From Pezizomycotina sp. ARF18 (taxonomy: Eukaryota; Ascomycota), in NCBI GenBank assembly GCA_002224055.1, contig AZLU01000015.1:292001-356000 (forward strand): a stretch of 64,000 bases of DNA, read 5' to 3'. A model generated the notes under the pieces. That model made no database searches. It was not told the origin of the DNA and worked only from the letters and a program-made list of their open reading frames with translations. Within the stretch, counting starts at the first letter, position 1, and each line of letters starts with the position of its first letter. A program made the position numbers and the translations under genes. Shown one piece after another: positions 1 through 12,950 of the stretch.

Positions 1-637
1 CATTTCTTTACTATACAAAAAGGTAAAAGTTAGCTTGCTAAAAGAGCACGATATTTGACGGGGTGGGTGATAGAAAGTGAAACTCACACATGCGCGAGTT
101 CATGGATCATGACCTGTTAGAACGAATCGTAGCAATAGATTAGATACCGATCATTCCAAAGCATGTTTTGTACAGAGAGAGAGCAATGTGACTGTACCAG
201 TTGTACATGATGCATCGGCAACCACATTCCGTTATGCGATTTCAGCACAAGCTGTATGATCTCGCCAAAGTTGAAATTCCGACCTATTCGATTAAGACGT
301 TAAAATTCCGCTCTTATGCAACAGGTCCAAAAAGCCCACTGGGAATATTCAATGACGCATACCCCAAAACTCTTTATTCGGCTCATGTTCCTCAAGCGAC
401 ATGACGGAGAGGTGGTTGTCGCGCATTATCTATTATATAGCGCTCAAGATTAGCTATAAAGCTTCAGGCACATAGCCTCATGGGGGAAGCAATTACAGGA
501 AATACGATCGCAGCGACACGCTCGAGGTAGTCCTGGGCGATGACCTTATCGGGTCCCTCGAGCGGCTTGATGAAGTTGATGAATTTGTTCGGCCGCCTCG
601 TGCGCTCATTGATCCCTGTTTTGGAAGACGGCGGCAT
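1..637 (-). CDS. WLM-domain zinc metallopeptidase, 5' part (runs off left edge)
   Basis: Five exons are visible on the minus strand: 637-506, 429-363, 283-198, 113-88 and 10-1, joined in frame by introns of 76 to 84 nt with GT...AG ends. The spliced protein starts MPPSSKTGINERTRRPNKFI, continues with NFIKPLEGPDK and SLEEHEPNKEFWGRNFNFGE, and reaches the zinc-binding HExxH motif as VMIHELAHV before the window ends. NFIKPLxGPD, the EEHEPNKEF block and HELAH are hallmarks of WLM (Wss1p-like) metalloproteases, a family linked to repair of DNA-protein crosslinks and to SUMO or ubiquitin. The HELAHxKxM form matches the filamentous-fungal branch rather than yeast Wss1 itself. The rest of the catalytic domain and any zinc ribbon lie outside the window. 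All five exons join without a frameshift, unlike most other genes here. Confidence 0.88.
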
Positions 638-1959
638 TTTTTGTCAGTTTTGATAGCGATAACGACGACCACGATGATAGAAGTAAATAAAGAAAGATGG
701 GAAGGAGTAAGCTCTTTATACGTTCTTCACTTACTTTCGAAACCGAACACCATCTTTGATAACTCTGGTAGGTCTTGCTTGCTATGGGAGTAAGAGATGA
801 TGCTTGAATTTGAAGTGTTTGTGTTGCGGGAAAACAGTACTAGTATTATCGGGAAGCTGCAGCTCCTGTTATCTACCAACTAAAGATGCAAACACAGACA
901 AGACAAGCTTGTACAGGAGATGCGAAGGAAGAGTTTTTAGGTAGGATTTAAGATAGGATCAGTAGCCATCCAGCTATGGGAGAAGAAAGGAAAAGGTTGA
1001 ATTCCTTTGGTTGAGGAATATATAAGAGTGAGGTATGATTCATCATTCAAAAGATACGAGGGAAAGGCTGCTGTTTTGGTTAGCGGTGGGGCACAGAAAG
1101 CAAAAAGATAGAGAGAGAGGGACGAAAGCAAAAAGGAAAATAAGGGCCACTAAAAAAATAACGGGAGAGAATATTACGCGCGTCTCATTTTTCACGTGTA
1201 AGAAGATCATCAATGACCACTTTAGATAAGATTAGATCTTAGTTATTCTACCTCTACAGCACGTTTTGTGACACGCCCACCTTAAGTCTCCGGAGAACGA
1301 TGGAGCGCCCGGATCGGAACCGAAGTCCGTGAGCGGCCATACTGCTTGGGTATAAGGACTTCCAGATTCCGCTTCCCCCGGCTCTATCTACTGGAGGACT
1401 CTTAATAATTAAGTAATCAAACGCATTTGTCGTAACTTTGTTAATTTAAACTCTCAATGGCTACATTTAATTTAGAAACTAAAAAGTTGTCTTTTTCTTT
1501 TTGCTCATACTTAAATACACTCATTAATTCTTACTTTCAATTTTTTATCATCCTCTTCTGCCTCGTGTAGGTTGTACACTATAACAATCCTTTCCAGATT
1601 GTTTCTTCCTCCGAACTATATGATGTTCTTGGATTTTTCGCTGTTCTCTCTATTTTTTTTTTTTTTTTCTTCTTAGTGATACGTTGGAAATATCATCCAG
1701 ATGTGTATGCGTTTTCTATTTTCTTCGATTGTACTACTATTGATCTCTATCATCACGGCTCTAACGTGCTTTTTGATGATGTTTGGATTATGACTAGCTG
1801 CTCCTGCGAATATCGCGCATGTGCAGAAGATTCGTTTTTGGGACTTAAAGTTATCGCGCCCGATTGTGTCCTTTGGAGATCTACTGTCCGCCGTACGGAT
1901 CGAACGCATTTCATATCTACCGTATGTTATCAGCTGTTTGGAATGACTTAACGGTCTTA

Positions 1960-3080
1960 CGACTAGTATCCGACCATCCTATGCACCTATTAAAGTGTTC
2001 GAACATTATATGACGGCTTTATAGCGACGGTTAGCTGTTCTTCGAATATGCAGCGGCTAGAACGATTCTACGAGACGAATTTGACATGATAGTGTGTGCA
2101 AGGAATTCTAGGGTCAAGTTTCAACAAAATGATATGCTATAAAGTCGCACATGAGGACTTTTTTTTAAAAAAAAATCCGATTACTTTTAGGAGTATGTTG
2201 TGTAACGTCGTCTGGCGTCGTTCTATAGAGCAGTGTGAATTAACTGCGCCGTTACTTTAATCTTATCTCCTCCCCTTTCCGAGCTCTGTTTTTTCATATT
2301 GGTGTAGATATCGCTGAGTTCCATTTAGAATTCTGTAAATACCGATTCAACGTATCGTTATGAGGCACTGAGGAGATGATCTCGATTTCTTTTTTGTAGA
2401 TACTATCTATCGATGCTAACTACGTCTTGTACGTCTGTGTAGATATCGCTTCGATATCGACGGTAGTTTCTTTTTTTTTTTTGGAAGTGAAATATGTAAC
2501 AGCCATCGGACAGCGATGTCGACTATCCATCAACAGTGGCCGTGTTTTGTTTCTTCTTCCGGGCTAGGGTTACTATCATAAGTAATGGTAAACCCAATCT
2601 ACTTTCTCCGTTGCCGCGATATCATACCTTGCAAATTCGTCTTCGATCCTTTTACTTAATTCTACTATGTAACGGCACTTTTCGATGTTGCCGAAATTTC
2701 ATCTCCATACGTTTATGGCGTATGCTTGCGTTGGTTGTGTATATATACGGCTTCGGGAAAATGGGAGTTTTGTTTGTCTTGAGTTTAAGCTATCGCTTCA
2801 ATTTTCCTTCGAGGTAAATTATCGCCTAAAGAAAGAAAGCAATGAGACTTTGTATCGAACGATGAGTCTCCACGGTTTCAAATAGCTTGACGGTTCCGTG
2901 ATAAACGATATCACGTGAGGTTGATAGGGGTTTGAACATTATAGGACGGGCACAGAACGTCTGCTACATGTTCTGCGAATATGCTGCCCCAGAATGGTCT
3001 TCGAGCCAAAACTGTAACAACAGTATGGTCTTGTAGCGGATGTAACCGCGCTTAGGAGGTGCTCTTTTAGTATGTTGAAG
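1960..3080. repeat. Diverged tandem duplication, period about 930 bp
   Basis: The stretch from about 1993 (GTTCGAACATTATATGACGG, then a TTCTTCGAATATGC block) recurs at about 2930 as GTTTGAACATTATAGGACGG followed by a TTCTGCGAATATGC block. Further weaker similarity continues downstream. Many differences are C/T or A/G changes. No coding capacity was seen in either copy. Confidence 0.5.
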
Positions 3081-6000
3081 TAGTTCAATTCTTCCGTCAT
3101 TTTAACGTAATGTAACTATTCTACCGCCATACATCTCTCATGGTTCTCGTCTTTCTTTTCTCTTTCCTTGTTGTTGTTTACGAATCCCGCCGGGCCTCCT
3201 TGCGTTATTGCTCGGCTTCTGGCCATGATATCAGTAGGTTCTTTACTAGGCGATTTTCTTTGGTTATAAATCCGATTTCGAAACACCTCCGATATCTTTC
3301 TGGATAGCTCTTCTTTTTAGTGTGTTAGACAGTTCTGGTAGTTCTTGTATTTTTTTTTTTCTTTTCTCTTTCCTTTGCCTTAAATTTACGAAATCAGAGT
3401 CTGAATATCTAGAGCATGTGTGCCGCTTGCCACACACTACAGCTCTCCCTATACTTCCGTTTTCTTTTCACACATCGGTTACTAGAATACTGTGAGACAA
3501 AATTGAAGATGCTTTTACGGTATTGCTGGGCCTTTTGAATTGATGGTATCGGTCCAACGGGAGAGGAATTTTCAACTACACTATTGCATCTCCCCTCGTG
3601 AAATAGAGTCTGCTATCAGTCCTCCCTCGCTTTCATGTTTCTTTTCGAATTGTAAACAGTTATCGTTTAGCGGTTCAGGTTTGGGCATTAGAAGTACTAT
3701 AGAAGGCTGCTACCTTGTATAGTTAGGCTTTCTGCGACGCTCATATCTTTTCAAAAGTCGAGGTTGAAGAGCATGCCGTTGTGACATTGATTGATGGTTT
3801 TAGTAATATGGCCTCTAGGTACAACAGCTTAGAATGAAACTACTTTAGTCATTCCCAACATCAAGGTCCCTTGTTCATATACGATAAAGTTCTTCCTGCA
3901 GATGAGTTTTACGCGGTGGAGAGAAAATATTTTTTCTTCTTTCTTACGCAGACTACTATTAACAAGGCGAAGTCGGCGTTTACGAGATTTGTTACAAGCT
4001 AAGGGCTGGGATTTTTTTTTTTGGGGGGGGGGTATGGGAGTATCCGCAAGACCGTGTTTGCCATTTCTAAAAGTTAAGCATTGTATACGCTAGCTGCTGC
4101 CAACTTTTAGCTCCCTTTTCCATTCTTTCTATGCCCGAGCTCTGTCTTGAAACAGGTTGTTTGGAGTTTTGCCAGCGTGTAGATATCAGCCGTTCGTCAA
4201 TCACCCGTTTTTTATTACCTTTTTTTTTTGTTTAGATGAACTATGAGGTTGCCGATGATGCTTGCTTGTATCTAAAATGATACTTATAAATCTTGTTATT
4301 TACGCGATTTCTAGACCTGGTAGGCTCTCTATGGTTTCTTGAGTAATACGACGATTTTACGACGAGGGTTGCAGAGGGCTTTGCTTGAAATTTATGGGGC
4401 CTCACTGGAAGTAACTGCGCTCCTAAATGTTTTGTGAAGGTGTTTCTTACGAATCGACTCTAGTCAAAATATCAGGCGTGCCGTTCGCAAGGTTAATTAA
4501 ATCTATTATCGCGCTTAGGGTTCTACTACATTCCGTAATGCGACTATCTTAGGCCCTTTTGTCGACCTTTATCGGACGCTGATAAAATATAAAGAAAAGT
4601 ATTGGGATGTGCCGACTTTTCCTATCGACACCGGGGAATTCGATTATTCCATGGCTTGGGTTAATAAAGATCATGACTCTTGAATTTTTGGAGTTTATAA
4701 CACCACGGGCGTGGCACCGAATTCTCCGGAATTGTTGTAGTATCCTCAGTGCCGAATAGAACCGTAAACTATAAAATGCTTTGTGTGAGAGGAGGTCGGC
4801 TTTTACCCTGGCGTAATATCTCTTTTCTTTTCGTTTATTCTTGACATACCCTCACTTATCCATAGTCCTGCTGTCTTTTTACATAATCTCTACATTCTAC
4901 CCTGCATGCTGTTACAGACGCAGTACTGCACACAAGGTTTCGGAACATTGTATGCGGAACTAAGAGGTTCGAATCGCATCATGAGAAAGCTTGGTCAAAG
5001 TAAGAAGCGAAAGAACGCAACATTTAGGATGGAGTTTCAGTATCAGACGGCGGGAATTCTATGTATAGTACTTAATGTATCCGAGGGGGATGTTTGGTGA
5101 TTTTTAAATAGGTTCAACAGTTCTATCCTGAGCGAGAAAAGAGAGCACTTGGATGCTAGCTGCGTAGTGAATATAGCCGACAGCCATTCTGTACGAATAT
5201 CAAGCTAAATTATGGTGTGGCATGATGGGATAAGTTCTTCGGCGATCGAGCGCTACTATCCTTGACTCAGATATACTGGCTTTTACTTTAAGATATAGTA
5301 TAATCTATGCACTTCGTTTCTGGTTAGTTCTACCTTTTATATAAGAAAGATCCTTGATTCGCTTGTTCTAGTGTCTCGGTGCCTCCCTCTTTTTTCTATT
5401 TTGCTTTTTTAGAAGCTAGCGAAATATATGGAATTTTGAACGAGTCGATTCTTATAACAATAACGCTCACGCCTGTAGACCATATGAAGAAATAATTTAT
5501 TTTCTCGATAGTGTTAAGTTTCCTATCCCGGACTGAATAAGGAAATAATAATTTACTTGCCCGATGTCGACGCGTCTTGATGCGCTTTTTTAAGACGTAA
5601 AACAGGAAAATATTCGGGCTCTGATATGAATCTTTGACGCTCTAGCCAAGTTACGCCCGGTTCGCATTGACGCTGTTGATATCGCGTGGTTCGTTCAAAG
5701 CTTTGTTGAGATATACAGGGATGGAGTTCTTCATAGTAATATGAAGCACCTCCACATATTATCTTAATACCGGGCTTGAGAGCTTGATGAGTAATGGTTT
5801 TGGTTTTGGACAGAATAGTTTATGGTGAGAGAGGAGTACGTCGAACTGCTCTTCTTTTTTTTTTTTCTTTCCTTATATTTGTACGTCGCACTCGCTAGGA
5901 GGATATGCGATGATTCTTCCCGGAGCGTGTTTGATGTTACGTCAAACATACAGGCCTCATCGGTGGGTTGAAATATTGAATAGACGACCCTACTGCCGAG

Positions 6001-7934
6001 AACGAGGTTTCCGGCCACATCTCTATAGCTAGCTTGGCCTCTTCTCCTTTCGATTCTCGTAATAATGGTAAGTTTCTCAAATTTATCTTTGATATCCCTT
6101 ACTGTATTATTCTCGGTGGCCTGGTTTCCACTATATGTTGTGATCCTGGCCACTGATTCCATGGAACTAAATGCAAGCTATGATATTCGTGAACATTGAG
6201 GGCAAGTGACGGGGTTTGATTTCGCGAGAATATTCGCATTAGCTGATTGCTGGAGTTGCTGGACGGCTCTAAGAGAATTTTTAATATATAGACTGCAGTT
6301 TCCGGATAAAATCAGGATGGTAGCTTGCTTGCCCGGCGCTTCGGGCTTTCGATATGCAATATGGATGCTCCTATTTATTTTATTATTCATGAAATGCGAT
6401 CGCTACTTTTCCGAAAGCCTGTCAAAACATCACAATTTTTTTTTCTAACTGTGACTATGTTCCAGGGCCGCGTTCCAATAGTCTCTCGATCGGCACTATC
6501 CGCGAAGGCGAGGAAGAGTTCTGGTCAAAATTAATGGCTCATCTAGTTGAATAATTTCAACTCTATGATCCTGTTTATCTGCGGGCGTGATCTTCTCTTC
6601 TTCTTTTCATTTTATCGCGCCACGCACAGAAGACAGTGGCTGCTCGGTTTTTGTGGTAATAGTATCTTCCAGAGCGCGATGGACAGTAGAGTCAAGCTAT
6701 GTAACGCTTCGGACAGAGGAGATCGGATTTCTTTCGGGGATGATTCCTTTTATTTTTTACTTCCTTTATCTTTCCTGGGCAAACTCTTAATTGTCCATGG
6801 TCCTGCTATAACCTTGCGCGTCTAGGTGCTACGCTGAGACCCGGACGGGACAGTATACAGTTTTCGAATATTTTACACGGCGGTCTGTGCAGGTCCATCC
6901 CGCAAATATTGGCCGAGTTGGTTGGCTGGAGGATTTTAATCTGAATTATCGGACGGACGGCCGCAGCGTTTTAACATAGAGCTTCACTATAAAAATTCGG
7001 GAGGAGTACATCGTTTACAGTCATCCCCTACGGATTCCGAGTTAAGTTATGGCACACACTGCCGGAATGTGTTTTTCGGCGACATCGGACTCTACTTTCT
7101 AGAGTTGGTAGAAGAATTATTTCGTAATATGGCGCGTTCATTTACTTTTGGCAGGTTTCTAGATAACTCTACTTCCTATGGGCGGGCATCCTCGGTTTGT
7201 GGGGGAATAGTCGTATGTTCTGGCTCACCATTCATATTTTGTTTTATTTATTGGGAGGCAGGTTGTCCTCGGTTATGTGTTGATCGATTCCTCACGATAA
7301 CACAGCTTGTGCGGCTAAACCCTATGAATCGAAACCATGGGTTATGACGTTGGCTGTATTCATTGCAGTATCACGAGGCCGGATGAGAAATGGAGCGAAT
7401 TTGCTTTGAGCTGTCCGTGATTATCATCATATGTGCCCTTCCTATACGATCTTTATGTTGAATAAATTAATTTTCTGTAAACCGAACACTTTACTAATAG
7501 TTCCTCTTCTTGCCCTTTTATCGAAGGAAATTTGGTTCGTTTTGAATACGTTGATATCTTTTCGAGTCTTATTGAGCTATAGCCTTGATTACTCGCAAGC
7601 TTTCTGTTGTAAGATTAAGTGTATTATCTTACCTGTAACGGTATTTTGCTTTTCCTTTAACTCTGATAAATTACCGTGTCCTGTAGTATTGTAGATTATT
7701 TGATATTTGCGAAGATTTAATGGATCCAAGTCTTCTTTAGTAAGTGATATCGGCTCTATCTTCCATTTCTTTTTTGTTCTTTTTTTCTTTCTTCTTCTTC
7801 AGTATCCCTGTCATCGCCGTCTTGAATTCCATTCGTTTCTGTTTGTTCGATATGGTTCAAACCTCCACCCACGTACTCATCACTGAGTCTGCACTGTTAG
7901 TATCGCTACTTCCTATTGTCACTCCAACGTTCAA

Positions 7935-9075
7935 GGTGATTCATACGTTAATTTACACTATCCTCTCCGGTAGGATATCTCTTGATTATCAGCCCTTTCC
8001 GACTCATTCCGTAGTTATGATATAGGCAGCTGGGACTGACTGGTATTTTAGGTATCCCATGCGTCTATGAAAGCTCTTGTCTCCCCACTACTCTACCTTG
8101 TGTCGCCGTAATCGATGCCCCCCATAGCACAGCCATACACCCACAACACCCCCTCATAAAAAACTTAGATTTCTCGTTAGTTCTCAATCATATATGGTCG
8201 GAGTTGTTAGGTGACCTCGGCACCTTATAAAATCGTGGTCAACAGCAAATACGAGTCTATGGAAAGAAAAAGACGATCGAGGATTTAACGTCATATCGCG
8301 CGTATCTCGCTTTTGGAATATTACGATTTTAATTTTATTGCGTAGGCAATCACGATACGTTTAATATCGAGCGTAGCCATGCCGGAAGCTTTTCATCACT
8401 TAAAGTTCAATCCATCGTTAGAAATCAGACGAGATAAATCGACACTAATGACTTAGAAGTGTTCAGTCTATGTTATGTACGCATAGATGGGTGATAATGA
8501 TCAAGGTAACTCATCCGTCAATGTAGATTATCCTCGCCCAGTCGGACATCTCTTGAGTGTCGTCGTGGACCCATCCATTCCGGGATTATGATATAGGCTG
8601 ATTTCTCTTTGAGGTATGCGACGGGTTGATCGTTGTCTTTGTCTTTTCTTGCTATGTACTTTGCAGGATCTGTGGATGTTTCTCATAGGTTAGCGATATC
8701 ACTCGGTGTTCCTCGTAGTTTAACCACATCGCTTCATCACCCTATACGTTGCAGCGCGTATAGGGCTTTCGCGAATCCCCGATGCGCTGAAATGTCATGT
8801 ATCCTGATGATCGGAAGGAGATAGTGTCTATGGAGGGATGGAGGATTTAACTTCGTATCCTGTGAGTTTGGCGTACGCGTTAAGATACTACAATATACGT
8901 TCGGCTGAACCATGCATCACGATAGGTTTGATATCGAACATGGACCTCTCGGAATCTTTATCACATTATGCCATCGCAGGTCGTCAAGGTACTAGTATAT
9001 AAACCCCAATGATGATAAACTAAGACATCCATATAATAATATATACGATGGATTTAGGTATCGGTTTACGCTTCG
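7935..9075. repeat. Two diverged tandem units of about 570 bp
   Basis: Unit 1 runs from about 7935 to 8504 and unit 2 from about 8505 to 9075. Landmarks recur at a constant offset of about 566-570: CACTATCCTCTCC (7956) against GATTATCCTCGCC (8526), ATTATGATATAGGC-like words near 8012 and 8586, GAGGATTTAACGTCATAT near 8278 against GAGGATTTAACTTCGTAT near 8842, and CGATACGTTTAATATCGAGC (8352) against CGATAGGTTTGATATCGAAC (8919). The copies are heavily diverged, so the duplication is old or was strongly mutated. Confidence 0.6.
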
Positions 9076-9565
9076 TATCTTTAGTCAACTTTCACTCGCA
9101 ACTGAGCGGTGTGCATTTGTTTGCTTTTAAAATGTTCAATAAAAATCATCAATCGCAAGCGGATTTTATAAGTTTGTTTGATGTTCATAGAAGAATTTCC
9201 GTGGGGATAATAGTGATTGGTGAATTTTCTCCCTGGAGAGTTCTGGAGAGTTCTAAAGTAAGTGGCTGTTGTTGGTTGTCCTCTTTTTTTTTTTTTTGTT
9301 ACTTCTTGTAGGGCGAAAACCCGAAAGAAAAAAGTCTTGCTCATGCCTATCAAGTTCAGAACCGCCCGTTTACAAAATCATTTCATAAAAAAGATGTATA
9401 CATTTATTATAGCCATGCTCTAGCTTTAAACAAAAGGTATATATAGTCATAAATCGTAACGGCACTCTACTTAAGAGGCGAGAAAAGCATTCTACAAGAA
9501 TTTACTGTCTTGGGAATCTATTAAAAAAACCAAAAAGCGAGCGTCCAAAACGACCCTCTACGCAT

Positions 9566-11838
9566 CTACAAAGACGTCCCCATCTCCCTCTCGTACGCCT
9601 TAACCCTCGAGAAGTAGAACGGCTTATCATTCCTAAATTGCAGGAAACCGTTGAAAGTTAGCCTTGTTAATCATGCCTCGTACTTAACTCCCCCCCCAAA
9701 AAAAAAAAAAAAAAAAAAAAGAAAAGAAAAACATGGGAGTTTTCACAGAAGCATACCTCAGCGAGAACTCCGCCCTATCCTGCGACGTCCTATTAAAGCT
9801 ATAAAACTTCCCCCACGAAAGCTGATCCGCTCTACTCGACGAGTACTTCTTACCCACGCCGCCCTTCGGTCGCATCTTAAGCCACAGCTCCATCTGATAT
9901 ATATACTTCCACGTCCCGCCCGCGCCTTCCGTTTCAATCTCGACGCGTCCGTCCAGCGGAGTATGGTCTTCGCTCGTAGGGTCGAAGGAGAACTTCCACC
10001 GTCCGGTAGGACGGCTTTTAATATGTTCGAGTGTGCGGGGAGACCGGCTTGCTCTTCAAGCCGGTGGCGCTTGGAGCCTTCCTGGTTGTGGTACCGGACG
10101 CGCATCCAGTTTTCGAGCGTGAGGGTGTAGACTACTTCGGAGGGTTCGGTGGTTGTAAGGAGGGACATGACGAAGCCGTTGGGGTAGAAGCGGACTGAAG
10201 ATAAATATAGGATGAGCTATTTTAACTGAAAAGAAGGAAGAGAGGAGAGCTATTTCTTACGGTAGCGATAATAAGTAACCCAATGGAACGCATTCGTTAG
10301 GTGCAAAGTGTTGGATGTGTGGTGCCCGGCACGGAGGTATGTGCATGTAGCAATATACACGCCATTGTAACGTATACGCGGACTGAGGATCTCCTGTGTT
10401 ATTAACTTATCTTTATATCACGGAGATACTGCCCCTTTTGAGCTTACCGTTCAATGAACATCCGCTTCCAACTACTTCCGTATTTCACAAGCTCCTGCTC
10501 ATCATCAGGCGCAGTCGGCAGTGGGGCTCGAACCTCGTCCTCCTTTTCTTTGCCCTTGTCTTCCGATATGTCTAGCCGCCGACGTCCGGCAATCCCTCGG
10601 AATTATTTAGCCAGAGATACCCATCTTGATCTTGAACGACCGTAGCACCTCCCGCCGCCGCCTGTTCCTGCTGTTCTTCCTCATCCTCGTCTTCAAGCGA
10701 TTCATCGTCAATCTCGTTACCGAGGATATCACACTTCCACTTCGGGCCCCAGCACATCCTTTTCCATGCGCGCTGCGATACCTCCTTCCAGATCGCACTC
10801 TCGGAATACACGAGCAGGCACGTACCCTTGCAAACGCGCGCCAATCGAACAAAAGAACCAATATCAAGGAGTGCCACGTCCCTGATGATATACAGGAGAA
10901 TCTCCTTCGGCATCATCGATATCCAACACTTCTTCGTCGGTGCATTTTCTCGTCGGGAAGTATCGTGGCATCTACGAATGATTGGAGGAGTACCTCCGTG
11001 GAAGGCACGCCTTCATCTTTAGGCTTGGCATCGAAGTAATCAACATCCTTACCTTTCATCTTGGGATCGATTGGCGGTTTAAAGGTTGGCATCGGCGGCG
11101 GCATATCTGTAATGGCATTGGTTTTCGATCTTGAGGCTTTCGCTACCGATGAGAGGGAGGAGGACGGAACTGCAACGGCTGCATTTTGTTCGGATGTTGG
11201 GTAGTACTTCTCTTTATATAGTTTGTCGACACGGGGATCAAGCTACGACACCATAATTAGCGAGTTTAGAGACCGCCTCATACAACAAGGGTGCGAGAGA
11301 TGTCCAAAAAAAAAAAAATTGCGGAGAGAATGAAATCAATGGAAATAGGAGTCATAGACTAAGCTCGTTAATTCAAACGATTCAAGCTCTGACTCAAGAG
11401 AGTGGAAGGATCCGTGAACTGAACAACTGAAGGATCCGCTAAATACCTTGTAAGCTCTCCTATAAAAAGTTAGAGCATCATTTAAGCGACCATCCGTTTC
11501 GAGCGCGACCGCCTGTTCGTAGGCTTCCAATGCAGTAAGCTCCAGTAATCCTTAGCCTGACTCCTTGAGGCCTCATTTGCTCCACCGGTCTCGCCCACCA
11601 GCTGCTCTGCTATTTGTGGTTGTTTCTGAGAAGTAGGTGACAGCGGTGGTGCGATATCCGAGGGATGTGACGCCGCGGATGACTTCCGCCTGTGCCGGTG
11701 AGTCAGCTTCCCGTGATGCGCGCGGTGACTGTTATCTCCACCACCTTCTGCTGCAGTCCCCTTGGAATTGTGTCCAGAATGCTGCAGTTCCTGTCGCCAC
11801 TTTAGGCGGAACTTGTCCAACTCTTCATTCGTCGCCAT
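9566..11838 (-). CDS. HRT3: F-box protein Hrt3/Pof7 (FBXO9-like), SCF ubiquitin-ligase adaptor
   Basis: Exons in order on the minus strand: 11838-11447, 11242-10448, 10382-10261, 10194-9757 and 9662-9566. The start MATNEELDKFRLKW leads to a TPR-like segment (ALEAYEQAV, then GRLNDALTFYRRAYK), LDPRVDKLYKEKYY, an F-box (MPKEILLYIIRDVALLDIGS, then FVRLARVCK), an acidic low-complexity stretch (DDESLEDEDEEEQQ), and the C-terminal Hrt3 domain with YNGVYIATCTYLRAG, WVTYYRY, SLLTTTEPSEVV and a final FYFSRVKAYEREMGTSL. This order (TPR, F-box, Hrt3 domain) is that of FBXO9/Hrt3/Pof7, which recruits substrates to SCF ligases. Several one-base shifts interrupt the frame, for example near 11550 (AAGG), near 10945 and within 9757-10194. 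Identity is secure; exact exon phases are not. Confidence 0.9.
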
Positions 11839-12950
11839 TTTTTTTTTTTTTTTCGACGCGAATTGCTTTATTTACGAAGAGGAATTGAGGTTGAACACGA
11901 AGCTGTTTTTAATGGTTCGCTCGATCTTGGAAAGAAAACGAGAGGATGGCAAAAAGAGCGTGCCCTTATTTCAAATCAGCGATTCCCGCGCCAAATGCCG
12001 TGACCTAAACCCCCGAACCAAATGGGATGATAGAGCCGATTTCGGGGGTGGATGTCGTGCCGAAACCATGCAACCCATTATTTCGAGGAAAAAGATACCC
12101 GTCATATCGCAAGCAACAAAAACAATTTGCCTCCTAAGATAGGAACTAATTTCTTCGATTCCGGCTTTCAGATCGCGGCAGATTATTTCCGTTACCTACC
12201 ACAATCTTTATCTTCTGAATCGGTTACGGCTTCCCTTAACTATTTATAGAGAGCCAAGTGATAAGATTTATATCTCTAATTAGCTAGTTTTCTAGTAATG
12301 TCTGTCTATAATAAAAGTAAATGACTATTACTCTCCGAGTTCTATGTATATAAGAAAAACTATCGTAAGAAGCTTTATTAAAAGTCCACGAAGTCTTACA
12401 AATTATGTATTTAGCAAAAAAAAAAAAAAAAAAAAAAAAAAACTGAGTAGTTTAATCGAATCGAATGAATGCGAAGAAGAACGCGAAGAGGTACGTAAGA
12501 AGTACGTACGCCGCTGACTCTGTCCTGCGACGAAGAGGGTGAAAAGGGAAAAGGCTACACTTCCTGGGGAAATATCTTCCATTAGTTCCGTGCCGTCCAC
12601 TTTTTCTTTTCATTTTTTTATTTTTTTTTATTTTTTTTAAAAAAAAAAAAAAAAAAACCAACCAAACGCGCAAAAAACCTAGCAAACAAGCTCTTTTATC
12701 AATTCAGTAAACGATCCACCATTTTTTAACTACTCAAAGTACTTCATACCCAAACTGATCAACATCGTGGATATTTATTAGTCTTACAATCGTATCGTTA
12801 TATATCTCCGTTATCACAAGTGATATAAAATAGAAGACGAAGAAGAATGTCAAAGGAAGGTGGAGGAAGAAAAAAAGAAAAAATGAGAAAATCGAAGAAT
12901 CCGGGCGCAGGATACCTCGCTAGCATTGTGTACAGCCTCTAGGACTAGCA
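11839..12950. other. Intergenic, upstream of HRT3; no gene seen
   Basis: Contains poly(T)/poly(A) tracts immediately upstream of the HRT3 start (about 11840-11853), at 12417-12441 and at 12600-12657. No open frame with recognisable coding signal. It probably carries the HRT3 promoter and then passes into repeat-rich desert. Confidence 0.5.

Larger units (their letters stand above)
638..9565. other. Gene desert with diverged repeats, no supported gene
   Basis: About 8.9 kb between the WLM gene and the 3' end of HRT3. All open frames are short (under about 95 codons), lack recognisable domains and are not joined by plausible introns. Poly(T) and poly(A) tracts are frequent. Long diverged duplications are present (entries at 1960-3080 and 7935-9075), and a recurring word close to GTGTAGATATCGC occurs near 2304, 2437 and 4175. 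I read this as old, mutated repetitive DNA; the nature of the original element cannot be told from the sequence. Confidence 0.6.

Noticed and set aside
1280-1400. Possible tRNA on the minus strand
   Set aside because: A GGTTCCGATCC box is present, but no matching acceptor stem, A box or anticodon arm can be built.
4930-5000. GGTTCGAATC word suggesting a tRNA B box
   Set aside because: No A box upstream and no cloverleaf.
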